From SYFY01 sp031385325 (lineage in GTDB: Bacteria; Pseudomonadota; Gammaproteobacteria; Pseudomonadales; Azotimanducaceae), in assembly GCA_031385325.1 (NCBI GenBank), contig JANNBJ010000168.1:62001-126000 (forward strand): DNA of 64,000 nucleotides, written 5' to 3'. Below, piece by piece: positions 1-8,040 of the stretch. The translations under genes were made by a program, and so were the position numbers. The notes beneath the pieces were generated by a model that had not been told where the DNA came from, did no database searches, and saw nothing but the letters and a program-made list of their open reading frames with translations. Position 1 is the first letter of the stretch. Each line of letters opens with the position of its first letter.

Positions 1-32
1 CACCAGTGGTTCGAGATCTTCCATGGATTCCG

Positions 33-911
33 TCATGGTCGACGCCCAACCAGCAACAGCCAACCCTGTTCCTCGACGATGTTCTGGAAGTCGATTTCCG
101 GATAGGCCGCCAACAACGCCGTACGCTGTGTCGCCAGAACGCCAGAGAGCACAAGTGTTCCACGACGCGCCACGGCGTCGTCGAGGATCGGCGCCAGCTC
201 AATCAGCGGCTGGAGGAGAATATTGGCGATCACGACGTCATAACCTTCGGCAGGGACCGTGAACGCAGCCGTCGGCAGTGTGGTCAGAACACTCGCCGAG
301 ACTGCATTGTGATTGGCATTTTCCCGCGTTGCCTGCAGCGCTTGAAGATCGACATCGACACACATGACGTGCTTTGCGCCAAGCATGGCCATGGTTATCC
401 CCAACACTCCCGAGCCACAGCCGAAATCGAGTATTCGCAGCCCACCGAACTCTTGTCTCGCAATCCACTCCAGACACAACTGCGTCGTCGGGTGAGAGCC
501 ACTGCCAAAAGCGAGACCAGGGTCCAATTCCACTGTGGTGACTTTTTCATCGCGGGGCGAACCTCGCGGCGCGAGTCGCAATCGATTATTGAATAGACGA
601 TCGACCGCATATTGTCTGAACGCCTCCGTCCAGTCGGTGTCTGCAAGCGTCACGGGCGCCGCCACCAAAGCCGATGATTCAAGAACAGTCACCATGTCGG
701 AAAGCACTTGCCAATCCACGGGTGAGTCGAAGAGACCCTCAATCCGACACTGCTGCCACAGCGGCGCGTCGGCACCATGCAGCGCGAACAGCTCCTCATC
801 ATCAGCGGCTTGTAACGTCACACTGACGGCGCCAAATTCGAGCAGCAGGTCTTCGATCGGCTCGGTAGCCGCAGTTGGCACAGTCACGGAAAAACGCGTC
901 CAGGCTGGCAA
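33..911 (-). CDS. prmA: Ribosomal protein L11 methyltransferase
   Basis: Cytoplasmic enzyme that methylates ribosomal protein L11 with S-adenosylmethionine. The SAM-binding loop reads ILDFGCGSGVLGI and the downstream family motif reads IANILLQPL; the N-terminal part (GAVSVTLQAADDEE) matches the L11-recognition domain. I chose the TTG at 911 because the protein then begins MPAWTRFSV, which lines up with the MPWxQ start of the family and gives 292 residues against 293 in E. coli. A second in-frame TTG at 935 would add eight residues. It is the last gene of the dsbD-aroQ-prmA run. The accBC genes that separate aroQ from prmA in pseudomonads are missing here. Confidence 0.93.
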   Translation of the reverse strand: MPAWTRFSVTVPTAATEPIEDLLLEFGAVSVTLQAADDEELFALHGADAPLWQQCRIEGLFDSPVDWQVLSDMVTVLESSALVAAPVTLADTDWTEAFRQYAVDRLFNNRLRLAPRGSPRDEKVTTVELDPGLAFGSGSHPTTQLCLEWIARQEFGGLRILDFGCGSGVLGITMAMLGAKHVMCVDVDLQALQATRENANHNAVSASVLTTLPTAAFTVPAEGYDVVIANILLQPLIELAPILDDAVARRGTLVLSGVLATQRTALLAAYPEIDFQNIVEEQGWLLLVGRRP

Positions 912-1015
912 TTTATGTACGCCCGCGCCTAACAATTGCCGGCCGACAGTGTTCGGCCATCAATAGCCTCGCACGTCCCAGCGCCATCTCCCTCGTCCAT
1001 CGTGTGACGAGTCAT

Positions 1016-1456
1016 TCAAGCCTCAAGGATCCGGATGGCAGCATCGACCGCCAATTCATAACCGACGGCGCCCAGCCCGATGATCACCCCACGCGCGATG
1101 TCACGCAGGAACGACTCATGGCGGAAAGCTTCACGGGCATAGACGTTGGACAGGTGCACCTCGATGAACGGCACGCTCACGGACAGGAATGCATCACGCA
1201 GCGCGACGCTGGTATGCGTGAACGCACCCGGGTTGATGACGATAAAGCCGGTCCCGTCGAGTTTGGCCGCGTGAATGGCGTCGATCAGTTCGTGTTCCGC
1301 ATTGCTTTGTTGTGCAATCAGTTCATGGCCACGTTGGCCAGCCTGAGCCACGAGCCTGGCATTGATGTCCGACAATCGGTCGTGTCCATAAACCTCGGGC
1401 TCCCGGGTACCCAGGAGATTCAGATTCGGACCGTGCAGGACCAGGATCCTTGCCAT
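1016..1456 (-). CDS. aroQ: Type II 3-dehydroquinate dehydratase
   Basis: Third step of the shikimate pathway: converts 3-dehydroquinate to 3-dehydroshikimate. It has 146 residues, normal for the type II dodecameric enzyme. Family signatures are LHGPNLNLLG (residues 8-17), the YG pair with the catalytic Tyr23, QSNAE (50-54), INPGAFTHTSVALRDA (74-89) and EVHLSN with His101. It lies 73 bases downstream of dsbD on the same strand and 105 bases upstream of prmA, so the three may share a transcript. Confidence 0.97.
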   Translation of the reverse strand: MARILVLHGPNLNLLGTREPEVYGHDRLSDINARLVAQAGQRGHELIAQQSNAEHELIDAIHAAKLDGTGFIVINPGAFTHTSVALRDAFLSVSVPFIEVHLSNVYAREAFRHESFLRDIARGVIIGLGAVGYELAVDAAIRILEA

Positions 1457-1529
1457 GGCGCATACCGCGTGCGTTTTGGGCCGGACATCTTACCGGAGTC
1501 AGGCAGATGCAAGGAACCCGGTTGACCCC

Positions 1530-3431
1530 TCAGATCGCGACCCCGCTGGCCGGGGCTTGTTCATAACGTGCAAGGACCGCTTTCAGGTGCCGAGCCAATC
1601 CGGCTGAATCCACCTCTCCCTGCAGGCGAACTGCCGAAAGTTCGTTCCCTGATGAATCAAAGAATACAAGGCTAGGTGGGCCAAACAGACCAAATCGTTC
1701 GAGTAACGCCTGGTGTGCTGCGGTGTTGGCCGTCAGATCAACCCGGGTCTTGAGGAAGCGTGCCAGCAAAGGCGCTACCTCGGGCGCTGGAAACACGCTT
1801 CGTTCCATGACTTTGCAGGAGATGCACCAGTCGGCGTAGAGGTCCAGCACCACGAGCCGGCCTTCCGAGCCACGAAGTTCGCGATCGAGATCAGCCAGAT
1901 TGCTGATCGGCCGCCAACCCTCCGAACTCACCGCCACTGTGTGCGCACCGGATGCGTCAACCGAGCCCGCGGTAAGAGTCGCCAGCGGTCGAAACGGATT
2001 CACGGCACCACTGGCCGAACCGATGAGCAAAAGGACGCCATAGATTATGGTGATGAACCCCAGCGCCTTCCACGCCTGTCCCCAACCCTGACGCGGATTC
2101 ATGTCAAGACCACCGAGATACACGCCGGAGCCGATCAGGAGTACTGCCCACAACGCCAGTGTCACGGGCGCGGGTACCAGTCGTTCAACAAGCCACACCG
2201 CGACACCCAACAGCAGGACACCGAAGACTGCTTTCACTGCATTCATCCACTCGCCGGCTCGCGGCAACAACTGTCCACCACCTGCGCCGACGAGCAGGAG
2301 TGGCAGACCCATGCCCAGACCGAGAGCCAATAGTGCAGAACCACCGAGTACTGCATCGCCGGTTTGACTGATGAACACCAGCGCGCCGGCCAATGGCGCG
2401 GAGACACAGGGAGAAACCACGAGACTGGATACCGCACCCATCACCAGCACGGAAATGTGCTTTCCTCCCGCCTGGTTCGGCGACAGTCGTTGCAGACGAT
2501 CCTGGAGACCGGCCGGCAACGCAAGTTCATAAAAACCAAACATTGAAAGCGACAAGAGAACGAACACAAGTGCAAAAAATATGAGAACAGGCGGCGACTG
2601 AAGTTTTGCCTGCAGGTTGAGCTCCGCGCCGAAGAAGCCAACCAGCGTACCAATCAGCGCATAAGTAACGGCCATGCCGAGCACATAGGCCAGGGACAGC
2701 GTGAATGCACGGCTACGGCTCAGGTTCGCTCCTTCACCAACGATGATGCTGGACAGGATGGGCACCATAGGCAGAACACACGGCGTAAACGCGAGCCCGA
2801 TTCCGGCTACCAGGAACAGGGCCAATATGCTCCAGAGACCGGACTTCTGAAGCAGTTCAACGAACTCCTGATCTTCTGTTGCTGCGACTGATTCTGGTGC
2901 TTCAGCAGCGACCGGTGCAGCGCCTTCAGCCGGGCTATCTGTCAACGCAACCCAGCGAGTCTCCGGCGGATAACAAAGCCCTGCATCGGCACAGCCCTGA
3001 TACCGGACGCCGACTTCCTGCCCGGTGATATCACCCAGGAGCGGGACCGTGACAACAAGCTCGTGGTAATAGACCTCGACGTCGCCCTCAAACTCATCGA
3101 CCTTGTGTTTTCCTTCCGGAATCCGTGCTTCGCCAAGCAGCACCGGACTGCCTTCCCGAGTCTGGAAGGCGAGTCGATGTCGATACAGGTAATAACCATC
3201 AGGCATCACCCATCGCAGCTGAAGGGTGTCGCCATCGATCACTTCGTGGCTGAGCACGAAGGCTTCGTCAACAGGCAGGAACTCATCGTCAACAGACAGC
3301 GGATTCTGGCTATCAAATTCTGCTGCGATACCCTGCATCGGCAGCAGAGCGACCAGCATGAACAAGGCCGCGTACACCAGATGCCAGAAGGGGTGTCGGG
3401 CACTTTGTGACTTCAGCGTAAAAACAGGCAT
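1530..3431 (-). CDS. dsbD: Thiol:disulfide interchange protein DsbD
   Basis: Inner-membrane protein that carries electrons from cytoplasmic thioredoxin to periplasmic thiol proteins. All six redox cysteines are visible: C147 and C153 in the periplasmic N-terminal domain (CADAGLCYPP), C218 (FTPCVLPM) and C342 (SPCVSAPL) in the eight-helix membrane domain, and C536/C539 in the C-terminal thioredoxin domain (DWCISCK). Residues 12-37 form a signal peptide. The open frame runs another 150 codons upstream but that stretch overlaps the divergent lipoprotein gene, so I start at the ATG at 3431, preceded by AGG. It gives 633 residues, close to the family's usual length. Confidence 0.95.
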   Translation of the reverse strand: MPVFTLKSQSARHPFWHLVYAALFMLVALLPMQGIAAEFDSQNPLSVDDEFLPVDEAFVLSHEVIDGDTLQLRWVMPDGYYLYRHRLAFQTREGSPVLLGEARIPEGKHKVDEFEGDVEVYYHELVVTVPLLGDITGQEVGVRYQGCADAGLCYPPETRWVALTDSPAEGAAPVAAEAPESVAATEDQEFVELLQKSGLWSILALFLVAGIGLAFTPCVLPMVPILSSIIVGEGANLSRSRAFTLSLAYVLGMAVTYALIGTLVGFFGAELNLQAKLQSPPVLIFFALVFVLLSLSMFGFYELALPAGLQDRLQRLSPNQAGGKHISVLVMGAVSSLVVSPCVSAPLAGALVFISQTGDAVLGGSALLALGLGMGLPLLLVGAGGGQLLPRAGEWMNAVKAVFGVLLLGVAVWLVERLVPAPVTLALWAVLLIGSGVYLGGLDMNPRQGWGQAWKALGFITIIYGVLLLIGSASGAVNPFRPLATLTAGSVDASGAHTVAVSSEGWRPISNLADLDRELRGSEGRLVVLDLYADWCISCKVMERSVFPAPEVAPLLARFLKTRVDLTANTAAHQALLERFGLFGPPSLVFFDSSGNELSAVRLQGEVDSAGLARHLKAVLARYEQAPASGVAI

Positions 3432-3527
3432 TCGAAATAAACCTGCGGCCGTCCTAAACTTGACTCGTTTTAACACACTCCTTCCCTCAGAGTCGTGCCG
3501 TTGTCTCAAGTCCGGACGCCGTTGACC

Positions 3528-4250
3528 ATGCTTCGACCAATTCAGTTCTTCTGCCTGCTCATTGCCTTGAACTTCGGTGCACTGGTTGCCTGCCAGACCC
3601 CTCCGCCTCCGCCCGTGCGGTCCGCAACGCCCGAGCCAAAACGAGTGCCGGTACCCGTGCAGGCTCTCGTCAACCATCAACAACAGGTTCGCGTGTTGCT
3701 GGATCAGGCCAATCGGGCGATACGTTACGATCACCTGACCGGCCCGGCACCAGGGAGTGCCCAGGAGCTTTTTCTTAAAGTCCTGGTGTTGGACCCGCAG
3801 AACGAAGAAGCATTGCGTGGCCCGGAAAAAATTGCCGAGCGTTTTGTCGCACAAGCGCTTGAAGCAGCCAATCGATGGCAACTGGTGCAGGCGCGCAGCC
3901 TGCTCTCAAGAGCCCGGGATATGATGCCCAATCACCCCTCCATACTGCCCACCCAGAAGCAGCTAGATCTGCTGGCGCGAGCCAATCGAAAATCGCAGAA
4001 ATTTCCTCGGGACGGATTGAATGACGAACATACTGAGACCGTCGGACAATTGATCGCACTCGGCACGCAGGCCAAGGGTGGCAGCTGTCGCACCACGATC
4101 ATCGCGCCCGGGGACGTCGAGGGTCGCTGGATGTTTCAAAAAATGAACGAAGCGCAGGGCGAAGGTCGCGTGCGCGCCAATGTGCAGATCGGCTCGCCAC
4201 CCGGTGTCGAGCTGGTCTGCTTTCCTGATCAGCCCTCTTCCAATCAGTAA
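3528..4250 (+). CDS. Putative lipoprotein of unknown function
   Basis: About 240 residues. The start at 3528 gives a clean lipoprotein signal, a hydrophobic stretch ending in the lipobox LVAC with the acylated cysteine at residue 22, followed by a proline-rich linker (TPPPPPVRS). The middle is helical and TPR-like (a region with ALEAANRWQLVQARSLLSRA), and the C-terminus (VRANVQIGSPPGVELVCF) looks like beta structure. It is probably anchored in an envelope membrane. It is divergent from dsbD across 96 bases and is followed after 45 bases by the DUF2333 gene, so the two may be co-transcribed. No function is assigned. An upstream ATG at 3495 would add 11 residues before the signal peptide and is less likely. 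Confidence 0.72.
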   Translation: MLRPIQFFCLLIALNFGALVACQTPPPPPVRSATPEPKRVPVPVQALVNHQQQVRVLLDQANRAIRYDHLTGPAPGSAQELFLKVLVLDPQNEEALRGPEKIAERFVAQALEAANRWQLVQARSLLSRARDMMPNHPSILPTQKQLDLLARANRKSQKFPRDGLNDEHTETVGQLIALGTQAKGGSCRTTIIAPGDVEGRWMFQKMNEAQGEGRVRANVQIGSPPGVELVCFPDQPSSNQ

Positions 4251-4295
4251 TAGGCAATCATCAATAGGCCGGCAATTGCCGGGGAGCAGTAACTC

Positions 4296-5348
4296 ATGAA
4301 CTGGAAATTCTGGCAGCGCGGTTATCCGAGCATGACCACTCTGGGTGCGAGTCCGGTTTCCGGTGCATGGCGAACCAGACTCCTGGTCGGCAGCGTCGGC
4401 GTGCTGTTCATCGGTTGGACCGCAGTCGGCTGGTGGTGGGACAGCGAGCCCGCAGTGAAGCCGGTCGTGAGTGCGGCTCAGCAACACGCCGACCAGAAGG
4501 GACAGCAACTGGTCACCGGTTACGTCGCCACACACACGATGATTCTGGTTGCACAGACCCTGCTGGACAAACGAGGTGGATACCTTTCCAACGATGTTTT
4601 CCCGCCCGGGGTGGTCATGGACAACATGCCCGCCTGGGAATTCGGGGTCCTGACCCAGTTGCGCGACACCTCCCGGGCGTTTCGCATTGATTTTTCCCGA
4701 TCCCAGAGCCAGTCCATTGAAGACAAGGATCTCGCCGAAGCCGAACCCCGATTTTCCTTCGACAATTCGAGCTGGATGTTTCCGCAATCCGAGGACGAAT
4801 ATGGCCAGGGTATCCGGGAATTCAACAGCTATCTCAATCGCCTTGCCGATCCCGATCAGCCCAAAGCCCAGTTTTACGCCCGCGCCGATAATCTCGCGCA
4901 TTGGCTGGAATCCGTCGAAACGCGACTGGGCAGCCTTTCCCAGCGGCTGTCGGCGAGCGTTGGCAAGCGCCAACTGAACATTGACCTCGCCGGTGACCGG
5001 GCAGCCACCCAGTCAACCACCGCACCGCAGGACGGTGATTACAAGACACCGTGGACTGAACTGGATGACGTTTTCTACGAAGCCCGTGGTTATACCTGGG
5101 CGTTGCTGCACCTGATGCAGGCCATGGAACACGATTTCCAGGATGTGCTGGATGACAAAAACGCGCGGGTCAGCGTTCAACAGATCATTCGTGAACTTGA
5201 ACCGACCCAGCAAACCGTGTGGAGCCCGATGATTCTCAATGGTGATGGCATGGGGCTTCTGGCGAACCATTCGCTGGTGATGGCGTCGTTTGTATCCCGC
5301 GCCAACGCAGCCATCACTGACCTGCGCACGTTGCTGGCCAGCGGTTGA
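4296..5348 (+). CDS. DUF2333 family membrane-anchored protein
   Basis: 350 residues with one hydrophobic segment at about residues 25-48 (a LLVGSVGVLFIGW core), so a single-pass inner-membrane anchor with a large periplasmic part. The body contains the conserved DUF2333 stretches HTMILVAQTLLDKRGGYLSN, FPPGVVMDNMPAWEFG and YARADNLAHWLESVETRLG. The role of this family is unknown to me. The ATG is preceded by GGGGAG at a good distance. A 14-base perfect palindrome (CCGGCAATTGCCGG, 4269-4282) sits just upstream, between it and the lipoprotein gene. Confidence 0.85.
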   Translation: MNWKFWQRGYPSMTTLGASPVSGAWRTRLLVGSVGVLFIGWTAVGWWWDSEPAVKPVVSAAQQHADQKGQQLVTGYVATHTMILVAQTLLDKRGGYLSNDVFPPGVVMDNMPAWEFGVLTQLRDTSRAFRIDFSRSQSQSIEDKDLAEAEPRFSFDNSSWMFPQSEDEYGQGIREFNSYLNRLADPDQPKAQFYARADNLAHWLESVETRLGSLSQRLSASVGKRQLNIDLAGDRAATQSTTAPQDGDYKTPWTELDDVFYEARGYTWALLHLMQAMEHDFQDVLDDKNARVSVQQIIRELEPTQQTVWSPMILNGDGMGLLANHSLVMASFVSRANAAITDLRTLLASG

Positions 5349-5437
5349 ACGGCAAACCCTACTGATCTGGATGCACCCGAGGCCCGGCCATCGGTCGAGT
5401 GGCTGGAAGAAGGTGTTTCGAACCCCGACTCCCGGCT

Positions 5438-5465
5438 TTGAAATCCAGCCATTGTTCAGTAGAAT
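5438..5465 (+). promoter_or_regulatory. Predicted sigma-70 promoter of hppA
   Basis: TTGAAA at 5438-5443 and TAGAAT at 5460-5465 match the -35 and -10 consensus at five of six positions each, with a 16-base spacer. Transcription from here would give hppA a leader of about 100 bases. This was read by eye, not tested. Confidence 0.5.
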
Positions 5466-5575
5466 CCGGCGCCCCGACCCGGAGCACCATGCCGCAAGCA
5501 GTGTGGGCTTCCGCGTGTTCTGCACGGTCGGTCACCACGAATAATCCGTACTTCCACAACTTGAGGGGAAACATC

Positions 5576-7594
5576 ATGTCGGCTTTGCCTTTCGCGCTGC
5601 TCTGCGGGCTTACCGCGATCATTTACGGTGCCTGGCAGGTTCGCTGGATCCTCGCGCAGCCGCAGGGCAATGATCGCATGCGCGAAATCGCACTGGCTGT
5701 GCAGCAGGGTGCGTCTGCGTATCTGAACCGTCAATACACAACCATCGCTATCGCAGGCTTCGTTTTGCTGGTCCTGATCGCGATGTTCCTGGGCACGGAA
5801 ACCGCGGTCGGGTTCCTGATCGGTGCCGTGCTTTCAGGCGCCACCGGCTATATCGGAATGAACATTTCCGTGCGGTCCAACCTGCGAACGGCAGAAGCCG
5901 CACGCAAGGGCATCAACGCGGCGCTGCAGGTTGCATTCCGTGGCGGTGCCGTCACTGGCATGCTGGTGGTCGGACTGGGACTGATCGGAGTCGCTGGCTA
6001 CTTCATGATCCTGACGTCGATGGGAATTCCCCAGTCTGAAGCGCTACACGCGCTGGTTGGCCTGGCCTTCGGCAGTTCGCTGATCTCCATCTTCGCCCGT
6101 CTTGGTGGCGGTATCTTCACCAAGGGCGCAGACGTAGGCGCAGACCTGGTGGGTAAAGTCGAAGCCGGTATTCCCGAGGATGATCCGCGTAACCCGGCCG
6201 TGATCGCAGACAACGTCGGTGACAACGTGGGTGACTGCGCCGGTATGGCCGCAGACCTGTTCGAAACCTATGCCGTGACCGTTATTGCGACGATGCTGCT
6301 CGGCGGTCTCATGGTTGACGTCGTTGGCGTCAACGGTGTCATTTTCCCACTGGTCCTGGGTGGTGTCTCAATCATTGCTTCGATCATCGGCACCTTCTTC
6401 GTCAGCACCAAGGAAGGCGGCTCGATCATGGGCGCGCTGTACAAAGGCGTCATCGTCTCAGGCGTGCTCGCCGCAATCGCCTTTTATCCGATTACCAATC
6501 AAATGATGGCTGACTCCTCCCTCGGCGCGATGAATCTCTATCTCTGCGCGCTCATCGGCCTGATCCTGACTGGTCTCACGGTCTGGATTACGGAGTACTA
6601 CACCGGTACGGATTACGCCCCGGTTCAACACGTTGCACAGGCGTCTACCACGGGCCACGGCACCAACATCATTGCGGGTCTGGGGATCTCCATGAAGGCA
6701 ACCGCTCTGCCGGTTCTGTCGGTGTGCGCAGCAATCTGGGGCTGCCATGAACTGGCTGGCCTGTATGGCATCGCCACCGCGGCAACCGCCATGTTGTCGA
6801 TGACCGGAATGATCGTTGCTCTCGACGCGTACGGTCCGATCACGGACAACGCCGGTGGTATCGCCGAAATGGCGCACCTGCCCCCGGAAATCCGCAACAT
6901 CACCGATCCGCTGGACGCTGTCGGTAACACTACGAAGGCAGTCACCAAGGGTTATGCCATTGCCTCGGCCGGCCTCGCTGCACTGGTGCTGTTTGCCGAC
7001 TACACCCACAACCTGGGTGTGCAATTCCCTGATGAGGTCTTTGCGTTTGACCTTTCGAATCACCTGGTCATCATCGGTCTGCTGATCGGTGGTCTGATCC
7101 CTTACCTGTTCGGTGCCATGGCGATGGAAGCAGTTGGCCGCGCCGCTGGCTCCGTGGTGGTTGAAGTGCGCCGCCAGTTCAAGGAAATCCCCGGCATCAT
7201 GGAAGGCACGGCCAAGCCTGACTACTCGAAAGCCGTCGACATGCTGACCCGCGCCGCGATCAAGGAAATGGTTGTGCCGTCACTGTTGCCGGTTGCCGTG
7301 CCAGTGCTGGTCGGTCTGATCCTTGGCCCGATCGCTCTGGGTGGTGTACTGATTGGAACGATCGTGACGGGCCTCTTCGTCGCCATATCCATGACCACTG
7401 GAGGTGGTGCATGGGACAACGCCAAGAAGTACATCGAAGACGGCCATCATGGTGGCAAAGGTTCCGAAGCACACAAAGCCGCTGTCACCGGTGACACCGT
7501 AGGCGACCCCTACAAGGACACCGCAGGTCCGGCCGTGAATCCACTGATCAAGATCATCAACATCGTTGCACTGATGATCATCCCGATTCTCTGA
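5576..7594 (+). CDS. hppA: Membrane-bound proton-translocating pyrophosphatase, K+-independent type
   Basis: Integral membrane pump that couples PPi hydrolysis to proton export. It has 672 residues and many hydrophobic helices. The substrate site is complete: DVGADLVGKVEAGIPEDDPR (186-205), then a run with repeated NVGD (213-220). The segment GNTTKAVTKG has Lys454 and Thr457, the pair that in this family marks K+-independent H+-pumps (K+-dependent members have Ala there). I start at 5576 because GAGGGG lies upstream and the earlier part of the frame has no membrane-protein character. A strong promoter-like pair lies at 5438-5465. The convergent neighbour is a PPi-dependent phosphofructokinase operon. 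Confidence 0.97.
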   Translation: MSALPFALLCGLTAIIYGAWQVRWILAQPQGNDRMREIALAVQQGASAYLNRQYTTIAIAGFVLLVLIAMFLGTETAVGFLIGAVLSGATGYIGMNISVRSNLRTAEAARKGINAALQVAFRGGAVTGMLVVGLGLIGVAGYFMILTSMGIPQSEALHALVGLAFGSSLISIFARLGGGIFTKGADVGADLVGKVEAGIPEDDPRNPAVIADNVGDNVGDCAGMAADLFETYAVTVIATMLLGGLMVDVVGVNGVIFPLVLGGVSIIASIIGTFFVSTKEGGSIMGALYKGVIVSGVLAAIAFYPITNQMMADSSLGAMNLYLCALIGLILTGLTVWITEYYTGTDYAPVQHVAQASTTGHGTNIIAGLGISMKATALPVLSVCAAIWGCHELAGLYGIATAATAMLSMTGMIVALDAYGPITDNAGGIAEMAHLPPEIRNITDPLDAVGNTTKAVTKGYAIASAGLAALVLFADYTHNLGVQFPDEVFAFDLSNHLVIIGLLIGGLIPYLFGAMAMEAVGRAAGSVVVEVRRQFKEIPGIMEGTAKPDYSKAVDMLTRAAIKEMVVPSLLPVAVPVLVGLILGPIALGGVLIGTIVTGLFVAISMTTGGGAWDNAKKYIEDGHHGGKGSEAHKAAVTGDTVGDPYKDTAGPAVNPLIKIINIVALMIIPIL

Positions 7595-7613
7595 TCGAGA
7601 GAACTCGCTGCAA

Positions 7614-7639
7614 GATCGCGGACACCCCCGTCCGCGATC
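7614..7639. terminator. Bidirectional hairpin between convergent hppA and globin gene
   Basis: A perfect 10-base stem (GATCGCGGAC, loop ACCCCC, GTCCGCGATC) lies 20 bases after the hppA stop and 6 bases beyond the globin stop on the other strand. No clear U-tract follows in either direction, so intrinsic termination is likely but not certain. Confidence 0.6.
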
Positions 7640-7644
7640 GACCT

Positions 7645-8040
7645 TCAGACTGCGGCAGCGAAGGGCCGCAGCATGCTCAACAGATCTTCGAGCCGCTTTC
7701 CCCACTCTGCTTTCATCGCGCCGTCAAAGTTGTCACCCAACGCCTGCTGAACCACGTCCTGCGTCGCCAGCAACAGGTTTTCGTACATGTGCGGCTGGGC
7801 ACCATAAGCACGGTGATTGCTCGTTTCAAACACCAGATACTCACGTTCCTGCGCCACGTCTTCAGCCATGAGCAGTCGGTAGACTTCTTCGATCATGCGT
7901 CCGCGCATGTGCTCATCCGTGTGCACCATGATGGCCATGGAGTCCGGGCAACGTTCGAAGTAGCGGGCGTAGATGGCCGGTGCGATATCACCGGCAATTT
8001 CAGCAGCCTGTTCCAGAGACGCCAGGAGTGCGTCGTTCAC
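7645..8040 (-). CDS. Small globin-like haem protein
   Basis: 131 residues with the pattern of a single-domain bacterial globin: an early helix YARYFERCPDSMAIM, then SNHRAYGAQPHMYENLL in the position of the haem-binding F helix, where His76 is the expected proximal ligand and Tyr79 and Tyr86 follow as in flavohaemoglobin-type domains, then a Trp113-containing H helix. The assignment is by pattern only. The GTG start at 8040 overlaps the stop of the PPi-phosphofructokinase (GTGA), so the two are translationally coupled. It could bind O2 or NO or act as a redox sensor; the sequence does not decide. Confidence 0.7.
   Translation of the reverse strand: MNDALLASLEQAAEIAGDIAPAIYARYFERCPDSMAIMVHTDEHMRGRMIEEVYRLLMAEDVAQEREYLVFETSNHRAYGAQPHMYENLLLATQDVVQQALGDNFDGAMKAEWGKRLEDLLSMLRPFAAAV

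Noticed and set aside
3432..3881. 450-base upstream extension of the dsbD frame
   Set aside because: It overlaps the divergent lipoprotein gene and lies before the true signal peptide; the sequence has no DsbD character.
5399..5575. Extension of hppA upstream of 5576
   Set aside because: It covers the predicted promoter and has no membrane-protein character; the good ribosome site is at 5563.
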